From: CAUYXS01 sp965248495
GTDB taxonomy: Bacteria > Chloroflexota > Dehalococcoidia > Lucifugimonadales > Australimonadaceae
Direction of reading: 5' to 3'
Assembly (NCBI GenBank): GCA_965248495.1
Contig: CBDFJL010000003.1
Location: 1,860,001-1,924,000 of the forward strand
Length of the DNA: 64,000 nt
Shown: positions 31,263-39,251 of the stretch, in pieces
Position numbering within the stretch: the first letter of the stretch is position 1
Layout: the number at the start of each line of letters is the position of its first letter
Program-made: the position numbers and the translations under genes
The notes under the pieces: generated by a model
What the model saw: only the letters and a program-made list of their open reading frames with translations
The model's database searches: none
Told to the model about the DNA's origin: nothing

Positions 31263-32195
31263 ATGAACGAAACCGGTGGCACGCTAGCTCGGTCAGACCG
31301 CCTCGGTTATGTGGCGTTGGACGTAGAGGACCTCGACAAGTCTCTCGACTTCTGGACCAGTGTCACCCAGCTGGAGGTCAGTGACCGCCAAGACGAGCGG
31401 GTTTTCCTCAGGGGAGGAATGCAGCACCACTGGATAGTGCTCCAGCAGGCACAAGACACGCCGGGCATGGCGCGTCTGGGTGTCGAAGTGGCAGACCGAG
31501 CCGAGCTCGACGAGATCGAGCAAAGGCTCCGCTCGGCGGGCGTTGAGGTTGATAGCGGGGACGGTCTGAAGTCCGACTACGTGGACCGCTACGTCCGGTT
31601 CAACGACCCGGCCGGGAACCCCATCGAGCTGTACCACGACATGGTCACCATGGCGGTGCCGCCGAAGCCCATCAACGTCGACATCCTGGACATCCAGCAC
31701 GTCGTTCTCGGCCAGAAGGACATGGCAGAGGCTGAGGCGTTCTATACGGAGATGCTCGGCATGCGGATCTCCGACCGCATCGACCGCGGAGCAACGTTCA
31801 TGCACTTCAGGAATGGCTGGCATCACGGGATCGGCCTCGGGATGATGGGTGGTCCCCGGTTGCATCACATCTGCTTCCAGCCCGCCGATCTCGACAACAC
31901 GATGATGGTCCGCGCCAGAGTCATGAAGGCGGAGCTGCCCATCACGATGGACCTGCTCAAGCACGGCCCATCGGGGTCGGTGGGCTTCTACTTCCAGGGG
32001 CCGGACACGGTGGTCGAGTACAGCTTTGGTGCTCGTCAGTTTGGCGAGGACGAGGTGTTCAGGCCCCGACGGCTGCCCATGGCCAGAGACACCGTCGACG
32101 TCTACCAGACGGGACTGGGCGACAACGAGATGGACATCATCCAGCAGCTACAGCAGGCCCAGAAGCAGCAGGCAGAGACACCCGCGGCGGGCTAG
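31263..32195 (+). CDS. type I extradiol dioxygenase (VOC superfamily, BphC-like)
   Basis: A 310-residue protein with two tandem vicinal-oxygen-chelate domains, as in 2,3-dihydroxybiphenyl and catechol 2,3-dioxygenases. The C-terminal domain supplies the likely Fe(II) ligands: histidine in DIQHVVLG (about residue 145), histidine in RLHHICF (about 201) and glutamate in TVVEYSFG (about 252). The start has AGGAGG 6 nt upstream. The next gene is a meta-cleavage-product hydrolase (23 bp gap), then Rieske alpha and beta subunits, the classical order of reactions in aromatic meta-cleavage. The true substrate diol is unknown. Confidence 0.88.
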   Translation: MNETGGTLARSDRLGYVALDVEDLDKSLDFWTSVTQLEVSDRQDERVFLRGGMQHHWIVLQQAQDTPGMARLGVEVADRAELDEIEQRLRSAGVEVDSGDGLKSDYVDRYVRFNDPAGNPIELYHDMVTMAVPPKPINVDILDIQHVVLGQKDMAEAEAFYTEMLGMRISDRIDRGATFMHFRNGWHHGIGLGMMGGPRLHHICFQPADLDNTMMVRARVMKAELPITMDLLKHGPSGSVGFYFQGPDTVVEYSFGARQFGEDEVFRPRRLPMARDTVDVYQTGLGDNEMDIIQQLQQAQKQQAETPAAG

Positions 32196-32218
32196 CGCGA
32201 CAACCAGGAGGGGTTCGA

Positions 32219-33193
32219 ATGGCACTTACGGAAGAAGGCATCATCAGCGTCCCGGGCTTTCACAGCCGATGGGTTCGATTGGCCAACGGGGCGAAGGCGC
32301 ACTACATGACTGCGGGCGAGACGGGCCCGCCGGTCGTCCTACTCCACGGCGGTATCGCCGGGTCTTCGGGTACTGCGGGCTGGCGGTTTATGGCCCCGTT
32401 CCTGGCCGCCAACGGATTCAGGGTCTACGCCCCGGACCAGCCAGGGTTCGGCCTTGCGGATGCGCGAGAAGAGTACTGGCCGAAGAACGGGCCCGCCTCC
32501 CACATCCAATTCGTCGAGGACTTCGCCACGGCGCTGTGCCTGGACCAATTTCACCTGGCGGGCAACTCCATGGGTTGCGTCAACACGGTCAACTACCTGA
32601 TGGCGCACCCGTACAGGGTGCTCAGCTTCGCGCTGATCGCCGGTTACGTTGGGAACCTGGTGCCGCCCGGTCCACCGTCACCCGACCGGCCAAACCCGCT
32701 GTACTTTGATGGCGGCGAACCCGAGATGCGGGACATGATGGAGTCCATCATCATGAACAAAGCGGCCATTACCGATGACCTCGTCAAAATGAGAGTCATG
32801 ACGGCGCGGCGCCAAAAGGACTCCTACGTTGCGTGGAGAGACGCCTTCCTTCACAGCTACGAAGGCAACCTGGGGGCCATGCTGCACACGAAGGACCGCC
32901 TGGACAAGATCGACATCCCCGGCATCTACCTCTACGGGGTGGACGATGTGCTGATACCGGTGGAAGAGGGCTACCGCCAAGAAGAGGCCCTGCCCAACAT
33001 CCAGTTCTTCTACCCAGAAGAGTGTGGACACCAGGGCCAGACTGACCAGCCGGAGATGTTCGCTCAGGCTTTCATGGAGTTCTTCAGGGACGGCAGGGTG
33101 AGCAGGAAGACCGCAGACTGGGCAGGCGTTTCGAAGCGCCGGCCTGAGATCGGCAACTTCGTGGAGCAGGCCACGGCGACGCCTGCGGGCTAG
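32219..33193 (+). CDS. alpha/beta hydrolase, meta-cleavage-product hydrolase-like
   Basis: A 324-residue alpha/beta hydrolase with the oxyanion motif VVLLHGGIAGSSGT (about residues 39-52), nucleophile GNSMGC (serine about 121), an acid in LYGVDDVLIPVEEG and the catalytic histidine in EECGHQGQTDQPE. GNSMG is the usual elbow in BphD/MhpC-type C-C hydrolases that split the ring-fission product made by the extradiol enzyme just upstream. AGGAGG precedes the ATG by 8 nt. It is the second gene of a four-gene catabolic operon ending at the 35123 terminator. Confidence 0.88.
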   Translation: MALTEEGIISVPGFHSRWVRLANGAKAHYMTAGETGPPVVLLHGGIAGSSGTAGWRFMAPFLAANGFRVYAPDQPGFGLADAREEYWPKNGPASHIQFVEDFATALCLDQFHLAGNSMGCVNTVNYLMAHPYRVLSFALIAGYVGNLVPPGPPSPDRPNPLYFDGGEPEMRDMMESIIMNKAAITDDLVKMRVMTARRQKDSYVAWRDAFLHSYEGNLGAMLHTKDRLDKIDIPGIYLYGVDDVLIPVEEGYRQEEALPNIQFFYPEECGHQGQTDQPEMFAQAFMEFFRDGRVSRKTADWAGVSKRRPEIGNFVEQATATPAG

Positions 33194-33223
33194 AGCCTGG
33201 ACGGGCGGCAAAGAGGAGCGAAC

Positions 33224-34579
33224 ATGGCTACGAACGGACGCAACGGACACACGCACCGGCCTGAACTGGTCGTCGACGACGAGCAGCAGGGCCTCTTCCG
33301 AGTCCATCGGTCGGTTTTCACGGACCCGGACATACTGGCGCTTGAGCGCGAGCGCATTTTCGATCGCTGCTGGATCTACGCTGGGCACGAGTCCGAGGTG
33401 CGCAAGCCGGGCGACTTCGTCACGCGCCGCGTGGCTGGCCGTCCCGTCATCATCTCGCGCGGCAACGACGACAAGGTCCGCGTGCTGCTCAACTCTTGCA
33501 GCCACCGTGGCGCCATTGTCTGCCGCGAGCTGAGCGGAAACGCGAAGGTACACCAGTGCTTCTACCACGGGTGGACCTACACGCCGGAAGGCGCCATCAA
33601 CGGCCTGCCCGACGCGGACGGCTACAGCGGTGCCTTCGACCGGGACGAGCGGCGGTTGCAGGAGCCGCCCGGCGGCGTTTCGACGTATCGCGACCTGATC
33701 TTCGTCAACTTCAACCCGGCCAACGACGTCAGCCTCGAGGACTACCTGGCCGACGCGAGGGACTACATCGACATCATGGCCGACCAGTCCGAAGGCCACA
33801 TGGAGATCACCAGCGGCACCCAGTCCTACAGCATGAAGGGCAACTACAAGCTGCTGGTCGAGAACAGCATCGACGGCTATCACGCCGCGACGACGCACAA
33901 GCGTTACTTCGATTGGCTCGTCGGCGCAAACGCATTGGACATGGACGTCATGGGGTCGATGATGACCGACACGGACGATAGGACGCGCATGGCACCGAAG
34001 GTGCTCGGCAACGGCCACTCCATCATCGGCAGGGCCGTGATCCCCTGGGGCCGCCCCATGGCCCAGTGGATCCCCTACTTTGGGGAGGACCGCAAGCCGC
34101 GGTTCGAGGAGATGTACGCGAAGGCGGTCGAGCGCTTGGGCGAGGAGCGGGCGTTCGAGGTGTGCATGACCGGCGGCAACCTCCACATCTTCCCGAACCT
34201 CATCATCAACGACATCATGTCGACGACCATCCGGACCTTCTACCCGGTCGAACCGGGCTACATGGAGATAACCGCATGGTGTGTCGGGCCGGAGGAGGAG
34301 CAGCCGGCCGAGCGTGCGCTGCGCTTAGACAACTTCCTCACGTTCCTCGGGCCGGGTGGGTTCGCCACGCCTGATGACGTCGAGGCGTTGGAAGCCTGCC
34401 AGCGGGGCTTCGAAACGGTCAAGGAGGTCCAGTACTCGGACATCTCGCGGGGTATGAAACGAGAGCCCCATGCCGACGACGAGCTCCAGATGCGTACCTT
34501 CTGGCGGCAGTGGGCACGGCTGATGAATGCCACCGAGCCGGCGTCGATCGTCGGCGCCGCGGCGAGCGTTGGGGTCTAG
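33224..34579 (+). CDS. Rieske aromatic-ring-hydroxylating dioxygenase, alpha subunit (copy A)
   Basis: A 451-residue oxygenase large subunit. The Rieske [2Fe-2S] motif is CSHRGAIVC...CFYHGW (C-x-H and C-x2-H, about residues 90-112). The catalytic domain has NSIDGYHAATTHKRYF with the mononuclear-iron histidines (about 216-224) and a closing acid region. It works with the beta subunit that starts 5 bp downstream (34585). AGAGGAG precedes the ATG. It would dihydroxylate an aromatic ring; the products would be taken by the neighbouring VOC dioxygenase and hydrolase. Ferredoxin and reductase partners are not in the window. Confidence 0.93.
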   Translation: MATNGRNGHTHRPELVVDDEQQGLFRVHRSVFTDPDILALERERIFDRCWIYAGHESEVRKPGDFVTRRVAGRPVIISRGNDDKVRVLLNSCSHRGAIVCRELSGNAKVHQCFYHGWTYTPEGAINGLPDADGYSGAFDRDERRLQEPPGGVSTYRDLIFVNFNPANDVSLEDYLADARDYIDIMADQSEGHMEITSGTQSYSMKGNYKLLVENSIDGYHAATTHKRYFDWLVGANALDMDVMGSMMTDTDDRTRMAPKVLGNGHSIIGRAVIPWGRPMAQWIPYFGEDRKPRFEEMYAKAVERLGEERAFEVCMTGGNLHIFPNLIINDIMSTTIRTFYPVEPGYMEITAWCVGPEEEQPAERALRLDNFLTFLGPGGFATPDDVEALEACQRGFETVKEVQYSDISRGMKREPHADDELQMRTFWRQWARLMNATEPASIVGAAASVGV

Positions 34580-34584
34580 GTCAC

Positions 34585-35079
34585 ATGACTACCGCAACTA
34601 ACAGCGTCACGCGCCACCAGGTCGAGGACTTCCTATTCGAGGAGGCCGCTCTCCTGGACGAATGGCGGCTCGACGAGTGGCTCGCTCTGTTCACTCCGGT
34701 GTGTGGCTACTACGTCCCCCCGACCGACGTGCCGGACGGAGACCATCGCACCAGCCTGTTCATCATCGCCGACGACCATGATCGCCTGGCGTCCAGGGTT
34801 TCGCAGCTCAAGGGCCGTTTCGTTCACGCCGAGCATCCGAACTCGCGCACGCGGCGGCTGATCGCGAACGTTCGCATCCGCGAGGTCGACGGCGATACGG
34901 TGCGGGCCACGTCCAACTTCATCGTCTACCGCATCAGGCTGGAGGTGACCGACGCCTACATTGGGCGATACGAGCACACCCTTGAGCGCGATGGCGATTC
35001 CTTCAAGATCAGCGAGCGCCGGGCGATTCTGGACCTCGACGCGCTACGACCGCACGGGAAGGTGAGTTTCCTGCTCTAG
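34585..35079 (+). CDS. ring-hydroxylating dioxygenase beta subunit (copy A)
   Basis: A 164-residue SnoaL/NTF2-fold beta subunit. It has VEDFLFEEAALLDEWRLDEWLALF near the start and ends SERRAILDLDALRPHGKVSFLL, the normal family frame. It stabilises the alpha3beta3 dioxygenase. ATG 34585 is chosen; an earlier frame to 34510 lies inside the alpha gene. It is the last gene before the terminator at 35123. Confidence 0.92.
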   Translation: MTTATNSVTRHQVEDFLFEEAALLDEWRLDEWLALFTPVCGYYVPPTDVPDGDHRTSLFIIADDHDRLASRVSQLKGRFVHAEHPNSRTRRLIANVRIREVDGDTVRATSNFIVYRIRLEVTDAYIGRYEHTLERDGDSFKISERRAILDLDALRPHGKVSFLL

Positions 35080-35122
35080 ACGCCTGGCGTGGCTCCCGTC
35101 CTGTACGCCTGATCGCAAACAG

Positions 35123-35159
35123 ACACCCCGCGTGGGCATCGTGCCTCGCGGGGTGTTTT
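35123..35159 (+). terminator. intrinsic terminator of the 31263-35079 operon
   Basis: ACACCCCGCG pairs with CGCGGGGTGT across a 14-nt loop (10-bp stem), followed by TTTT. It starts 44 bp after the beta-subunit stop codon. Confidence 0.85.
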
Positions 35160-35245
35160 GCGCAACGGACGCGGCGATCCCAAGGGCGTCCGCGTCGTGT
35201 CCATACCAGGCACCGTGCGCGTGGCGGACCCCAGGGAGGTTCGAG

Positions 35246-35779
35246 CTACGCTTGACTTAGGGCACGTTGCTGCGGCCGTCGTCGAGTACCCAGCAGGTAA
35301 TCGGCAATCGGCAGGACGATGTTGAGGTTCGTGGCGTGTTTCATGTGATGCTGGAAGTGATGGGCATTGAGCCAATTGAACGCGCTTGCGCGCTCGACCC
35401 AGCGATTGCGAGGAACGTGGAAGCAGTAGTGGAGGTACTCGTAGCTGGCTTGGTAGAGCGCGAAGGCGATGAATAGCCCCACCGCTACGGGGGCGGTTAG
35501 CCAGACCGCAAGGATTATGAGGAACGGAACGTGGAAAAGGACCGGAAACGGCATCGCCCACCAGGCCAATGTGAGCTCACTGCGCGGACGGTCTCCCACC
35601 GTGTAGGTTGGGTCCGCCTGATACTTCCCGTGGTGGACCTTGGCGTGGCCATGGAAGAAGTGACTGAACCTGAAGACCGGACGGTGCATCAACATCCGGT
35701 GAATGAACCATTCTGCGAAGCTTGCGTAGATGAGCCCTGCGGGCAACGCGACCGAGCCGATGATGACGGCCTCTAACAT
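35246..35779 (-). CDS. fatty acid hydroxylase/sterol desaturase superfamily membrane protein
   Basis: A 177-residue integral membrane di-iron enzyme. Histidine boxes are plain: EWFIHRMLMHR, then HFFHGHAKVHHG, a later YEYLHYCFH and NAHHFQHHMKH. About four hydrophobic segments separate them. Family members hydroxylate or desaturate acyl chains, sterols or carotenoids (CrtZ-like proteins are of similar size). The substrate cannot be told from the sequence. It is a single gene on the minus strand, opposite the end of the preceding operon, with no operon partner. Confidence 0.82.
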   Translation of the reverse strand: MLEAVIIGSVALPAGLIYASFAEWFIHRMLMHRPVFRFSHFFHGHAKVHHGKYQADPTYTVGDRPRSELTLAWWAMPFPVLFHVPFLIILAVWLTAPVAVGLFIAFALYQASYEYLHYCFHVPRNRWVERASAFNWLNAHHFQHHMKHATNLNIVLPIADYLLGTRRRPQQRALSQA

Positions 35780-35990
35780 TGCGCGGCCATCGCGAAGGTA
35801 GGCGCGACTGGCGCCACTCTCAGAACCAGAACAAAAGGGTCCACGATAGGCTCCGTGTCCGTAAGGCGAGATTGCGAGAGCATTCTACGTCCAAGCCACG
35901 GGTAACTGCGCTAGACGCGACCGCCGTTATTGGCGGCGATCCGCCCGGGTTGAGCCGTCTCCTGACGCACGGGGCGCTGCGCGGCGGGGG

Positions 35991-36941
35991 TTAGCGGCTT
36001 TTCGACACGCCATCGATAACGCGGAAGGCGCTCTGCATTCCGGCCGCGCCTCCGGCGGGCATGACGAGGAGCCTCTCCAGCCCCTCGTGGGAGAGCGCAT
36101 CGAGCTTGGCAGTGCAGTGGGACGGTGTGCCGACGATGAAGAAGTGCTCGCAGACCGCCTCAAGCACCTCCTCAGGGAGGTCGGACGCCCTCTCGGGGAC
36201 TTCGACACGCAGCCCAATCTCCGCAAGGCCGGCATCGAAGCGCTTCAGCCTGAGCCAGTTGTGCGCGGCGCGGCGAGTGCGCTCCCTCGCTGCGATTGGG
36301 TCGTCGTCGACCGACATGAGCGTGTTGAACGTGACCTCGAACGCCGGATCGCGGCGTCCCGCGGCAGTCATCCCGTCCGCGATCAGCCCGGCCCCCAGCT
36401 CTCGAATGGGCTTCGAAATGCCCATGAACAGCAGAGCCCCGTCCGCTACCTCACCAGCAAGGCGGGCGGCCTTTGGCCCTGAAGCGGCCAGGAGGACCGG
36501 TGGGCCTGGCGGCTCGGGGTCCTCGATGCGTTCGTCCAGGCTGGTGCCGAACGCGACCGCCTCGCCGCGGAGGAGCTCCTTGATCGCTGCGACAACCTCC
36601 CGCAGCCGCTCGCGAGACGCGGGAGCCTGCCCCGTGTGCTCAGCAGTGCTGGCTCCCGCCCCCAGCACGAGCTTCGAACGGCTGGGCGCAATCTCCTGGA
36701 GCGACCGGCCGAGAACGGCGAGCTGGAACGGATGGCGAGTGAGTACGTTGGCAACCCCCGGGTAGAGCTCGACGCGCGACGTAGCCTGGGCGGCCAACGC
36801 GAGCGCCAAGAAGCCGTCGCGGCCGTGCTCCAGGTGGTCGGGAACACCCACGCCGGCCACTCCGATGGATTCGGCCCGGCTCGCGAAATCGACTGTTTCT
36901 GCAATCGAGACACCTGTGGGTGCGAGGACGTCGATCCGCAC
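35991..36941 (-). CDS. LLM-class (F420/FMN-dependent) oxidoreductase
   Basis: A 316-residue luciferase-like TIM-barrel protein from GTG 36939-36941 (GAGGTAG upstream). It has VGVPDHLEHGRDGFLALALAAQATSRVELYPGVANVLTRHP, typical of the F420-dependent branch, followed by KLVLGAGAS and LLAASGPKAARLAGEVADGALLFMG, which form the cofactor phosphate site. It is close to MER/glucose-6-phosphate dehydrogenase-like F420 enzymes, but the cofactor cannot be proved. It is divergent from the second Rieske alpha gene and may act on the same aromatic or xenobiotic substrates. Confidence 0.88.
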   Translation of the reverse strand: MRIDVLAPTGVSIAETVDFASRAESIGVAGVGVPDHLEHGRDGFLALALAAQATSRVELYPGVANVLTRHPFQLAVLGRSLQEIAPSRSKLVLGAGASTAEHTGQAPASRERLREVVAAIKELLRGEAVAFGTSLDERIEDPEPPGPPVLLAASGPKAARLAGEVADGALLFMGISKPIRELGAGLIADGMTAAGRRDPAFEVTFNTLMSVDDDPIAARERTRRAAHNWLRLKRFDAGLAEIGLRVEVPERASDLPEEVLEAVCEHFFIVGTPSHCTAKLDALSHEGLERLLVMPAGGAAGMQSAFRVIDGVSKSR

Positions 36942-37060
36942 GGTACTACCTCGGGCCTCTGGCTAGCTGGGTGAAGGGTAGCCCCTCGTGCCTCGGGCCG
37001 CCACGTAGGCGGGCGAGCCGAGGCTAGCGCAAGTGCCCGCGATTCGCTTCCGCCCCAGCG

Positions 37061-37089
37061 TTGACACGAAAAAGGAGCAGGTGTACAAC
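37061..37089 (+). promoter_or_regulatory. promoter of the second Rieske alpha/beta operon
   Basis: Consensus TTGACA (37061-37066), 17 nt and TACAAC (37084-37089). The predicted start near 37096 gives a leader of about 64 nt before ATG 37160. Confidence 0.6.
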
Positions 37090-37159
37090 CGTTGCAAGTG
37101 AGTCGGCACCTGGCACTCGTGCGGCCCGGCCAGGGCAGGCTCCGTACAAGGAGCGGTTG

Positions 37160-38440
37160 ATGACTACGCAGACCAAGCCTTCCCACCTTAGCTACGCCGA
37201 CCTCGTCGAGATCAAGGACAAGAGCTTCCGCGTGCATTCGAGCGTCTACACCGACGAGCAGGTCTTTGCGCACGAAGTCGCCGAGATCTTCGAGAAGACG
37301 TGGGTCTACGTCGGCCACGAGAGCGAGATAGCGGAGCCCGGGGACTACATGACGACGATGATCGGCAGCCGGCCCATCATCGTCTCCCGCGGTAAGGACG
37401 GTCGTGTGCACGCGCTCCTGAACGTGTGCCGCCACCGTGCCAACGCGGTCTGCCGCGAAGAGCGCGGCAACTCCTCCAACTTCCGCTGCCCCTATCACGC
37501 ATGGACGTATGAGAACGATGGGCGGCTCATCGGGGTGCCCGACCGGGCGCGCTACCCCGAGGGGTTCATGACCGAGGGCCTGGACCTCATTTCGGTGGCC
37601 AAGCTGGACATCTACCGAGGGTTGATCTTCGCCAGCCTGTCAGCTGACGTCCCTGAGCTGGACGAACATCTGGCGCTTCTCAAGGACCACATCGACCTCT
37701 GGGCGGACCGCAGCATCGGCGGGGAGCACCAAGCGCTGCTCCCCCACCAGTACGCCTACCGCGGGAACTGGAAGTTCCAGTGCGAAAACGGCGTAGACGG
37801 CTACCACCCTGGCGTGGTCCACGAGTCCGCGTTCTCGACGTTTGGAGAGTTCGGCATCGGTGCGTTCGCAAAACGGGAGCTGATCAAGAGCGGCAACATC
37901 ACTCGTGGGCTACCGGGGGGGCACTCGACACTGGAAGGCGGGTTCAGCGATGGGCGCGGGTCGGCGCGAGGCCTGCCGGAGCGGTTCCAGGAATACCTCA
38001 ATGCGCTCAAGGGGGTCCATGGCGAAGAACGGGCGACGGATATCCTCTCCAACCGCCACCTCTTCATCTTCCCGAACGTGTTCCTGTTCGACGAGCTCAT
38101 CCGGGTCATCCAGCCGGTCTCGTTGGAGTACACGGAGATCAGCTCATACCCCTTCCGCCTGAAGGGGGTGCACGACGAGTTAAACACGCGGCGCCTCTAT
38201 GAGATCACGCGCCAGCTGAGCACGACCGGGATGGTGAACCCCAGCGACTTGGAGATGTTCGCGGCCAACCAAACAGGCCTACACGCCAAGATGGAGTGGC
38301 TCGTACTTCACCGGGGCGTCGACAAGGAAGACGTCGGGCCCTCCGGCGAGCGAGTGGGCCACTACTCAGACGAGGTCCCGCAACGGTCCTTCTATCGCCA
38401 TTGGGCGAAGGCCATGGAGAAGGTAGGGGTGGGAGGTTAG
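37160..38440 (+). CDS. Rieske aromatic-ring-hydroxylating dioxygenase, alpha subunit (copy B)
   Basis: A 426-residue oxygenase large subunit from ATG 37160 (AAGGAG upstream; the open frame reaches back to 37061 but only across the promoter). Rieske ligands are in NVCRHRANAVC and CPYHAW. The catalytic iron site is in ENGVDGYHPGVVHESAF. It differs widely from the alpha subunit at 33224 and from the single-subunit enzymes at 52712-56794. The beta subunit starts 2 bp after its stop. It would dihydroxylate an aromatic acid or hydrocarbon feeding the nearby meta-cleavage enzymes. Confidence 0.93.
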   Translation: MTTQTKPSHLSYADLVEIKDKSFRVHSSVYTDEQVFAHEVAEIFEKTWVYVGHESEIAEPGDYMTTMIGSRPIIVSRGKDGRVHALLNVCRHRANAVCREERGNSSNFRCPYHAWTYENDGRLIGVPDRARYPEGFMTEGLDLISVAKLDIYRGLIFASLSADVPELDEHLALLKDHIDLWADRSIGGEHQALLPHQYAYRGNWKFQCENGVDGYHPGVVHESAFSTFGEFGIGAFAKRELIKSGNITRGLPGGHSTLEGGFSDGRGSARGLPERFQEYLNALKGVHGEERATDILSNRHLFIFPNVFLFDELIRVIQPVSLEYTEISSYPFRLKGVHDELNTRRLYEITRQLSTTGMVNPSDLEMFAANQTGLHAKMEWLVLHRGVDKEDVGPSGERVGHYSDEVPQRSFYRHWAKAMEKVGVGG

Positions 38441-38442
38441 CC

Positions 38443-38949
38443 GTGGTTTCGACCGAGCGCATAACACGGCAGGAGGCCGAGGACTTCCTCTACGAAGAGG
38501 CTCGCCTCCTCGATGAGCGGGAGTTCGCGGCATGGCTGGACCTCTTCACGGAGGACGCTATCTACTGGATCCCCATCGTCGAGGACTCCGACCCGACCAG
38601 GCAGACGTCGATCTTGTGGGACGACGCGCAGCTACGGCAGATTCGCGTCCACCACCTTGCGCACGAGCGTAACGTCGCGCAGTCCCCGCCGTCGCGCACG
38701 GTCCACAGCATCAGCAACGTGCAGGTCTGGCCGGGAACGGTAGACAGCGAGGTCAGGGTGCGTTGCAACCTCGAGTTGCACGAAGTCCGCACCGGGAATC
38801 ATTCCCAGCTGGGACTCGGTGACACCCGCGTCCTCGCCGGCAAGTGCGAGTACCTTCTTCGCCGCGAGGACCGCTGGCGCATCGCCCATAAGAAGGTGGT
38901 GCTCCTCGACCGGCACCTGCCCCTCATCAACCTGTCATTCTTAGTGTAG
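38443..38949 (+). CDS. ring-hydroxylating dioxygenase beta subunit (copy B)
   Basis: A 168-residue NTF2-fold beta subunit from GTG 38443. It has ITRQEAEDFLYEEARLLDEREFAAWLDLF near the start and HKKVVLLDRHLPLINLSFLV at the end, the family's usual pattern. It starts 2 bp after the alpha stop, so translation is coupled. The longer open frame beginning at 38296 lies within the alpha gene and is not real. Confidence 0.92.
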   Translation: MVSTERITRQEAEDFLYEEARLLDEREFAAWLDLFTEDAIYWIPIVEDSDPTRQTSILWDDAQLRQIRVHHLAHERNVAQSPPSRTVHSISNVQVWPGTVDSEVRVRCNLELHEVRTGNHSQLGLGDTRVLAGKCEYLLRREDRWRIAHKKVVLLDRHLPLINLSFLV

Positions 38950-39011
38950 TCAGATCTTAGTTCGGTTCGAGGCCTGGTCTGGCTGAACGCCGGTCCAGCG
39001 GGAGGTTCGGC

Positions 39012-39239
39012 GTGGATCGAGTGGTGCTTCGGAGTGAGTTCGCCATGGTCGAGGTCGGGTCAGACCACTCGGCCAACGGCGCACGGCTGCACATCAAGGA
39101 CCTTGGCTCCAGCAACGAGATATTCCTCGACCCGTTGGAGCTTGAGGCGCTCACTCGCGTGGGCCACGACTTCTTCGTGCCGCTGGTCGCCCCTGCAACC
39201 AGAGACCCGCAGATACCGACGGACGATATTGGCCTATAG
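39012..39239 (+). CDS. small conserved-looking hypothetical protein after the Rieske beta gene
   Basis: A 75-residue protein from GTG 39012 with GGGAGG 6 nt upstream, a strong ribosome site. The text RSEFAMVEVGSDHSANGARLHIKDLGSSNEIFLDPLELEALTRV resembles small proteins that databases often label dihydrodiol dehydrogenase in aromatic-degradation clusters, although they are too short for such an enzyme. It follows the beta subunit by 62 bp on the same strand, so it is probably part of that operon. The function is not known. Confidence 0.6.
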   Translation: MDRVVLRSEFAMVEVGSDHSANGARLHIKDLGSSNEIFLDPLELEALTRVGHDFFVPLVAPATRDPQIPTDDIGL

Positions 39240-39251
39240 CCGGTGGGGTCC

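Noticed and set aside
32678..34186. 502-codon open frame on the minus strand
   Set aside because: It lies antisense to the hydrolase and Rieske alpha genes, has a histidine/valine/arginine-rich shadow composition and no family motif; typical of GC-rich DNA.
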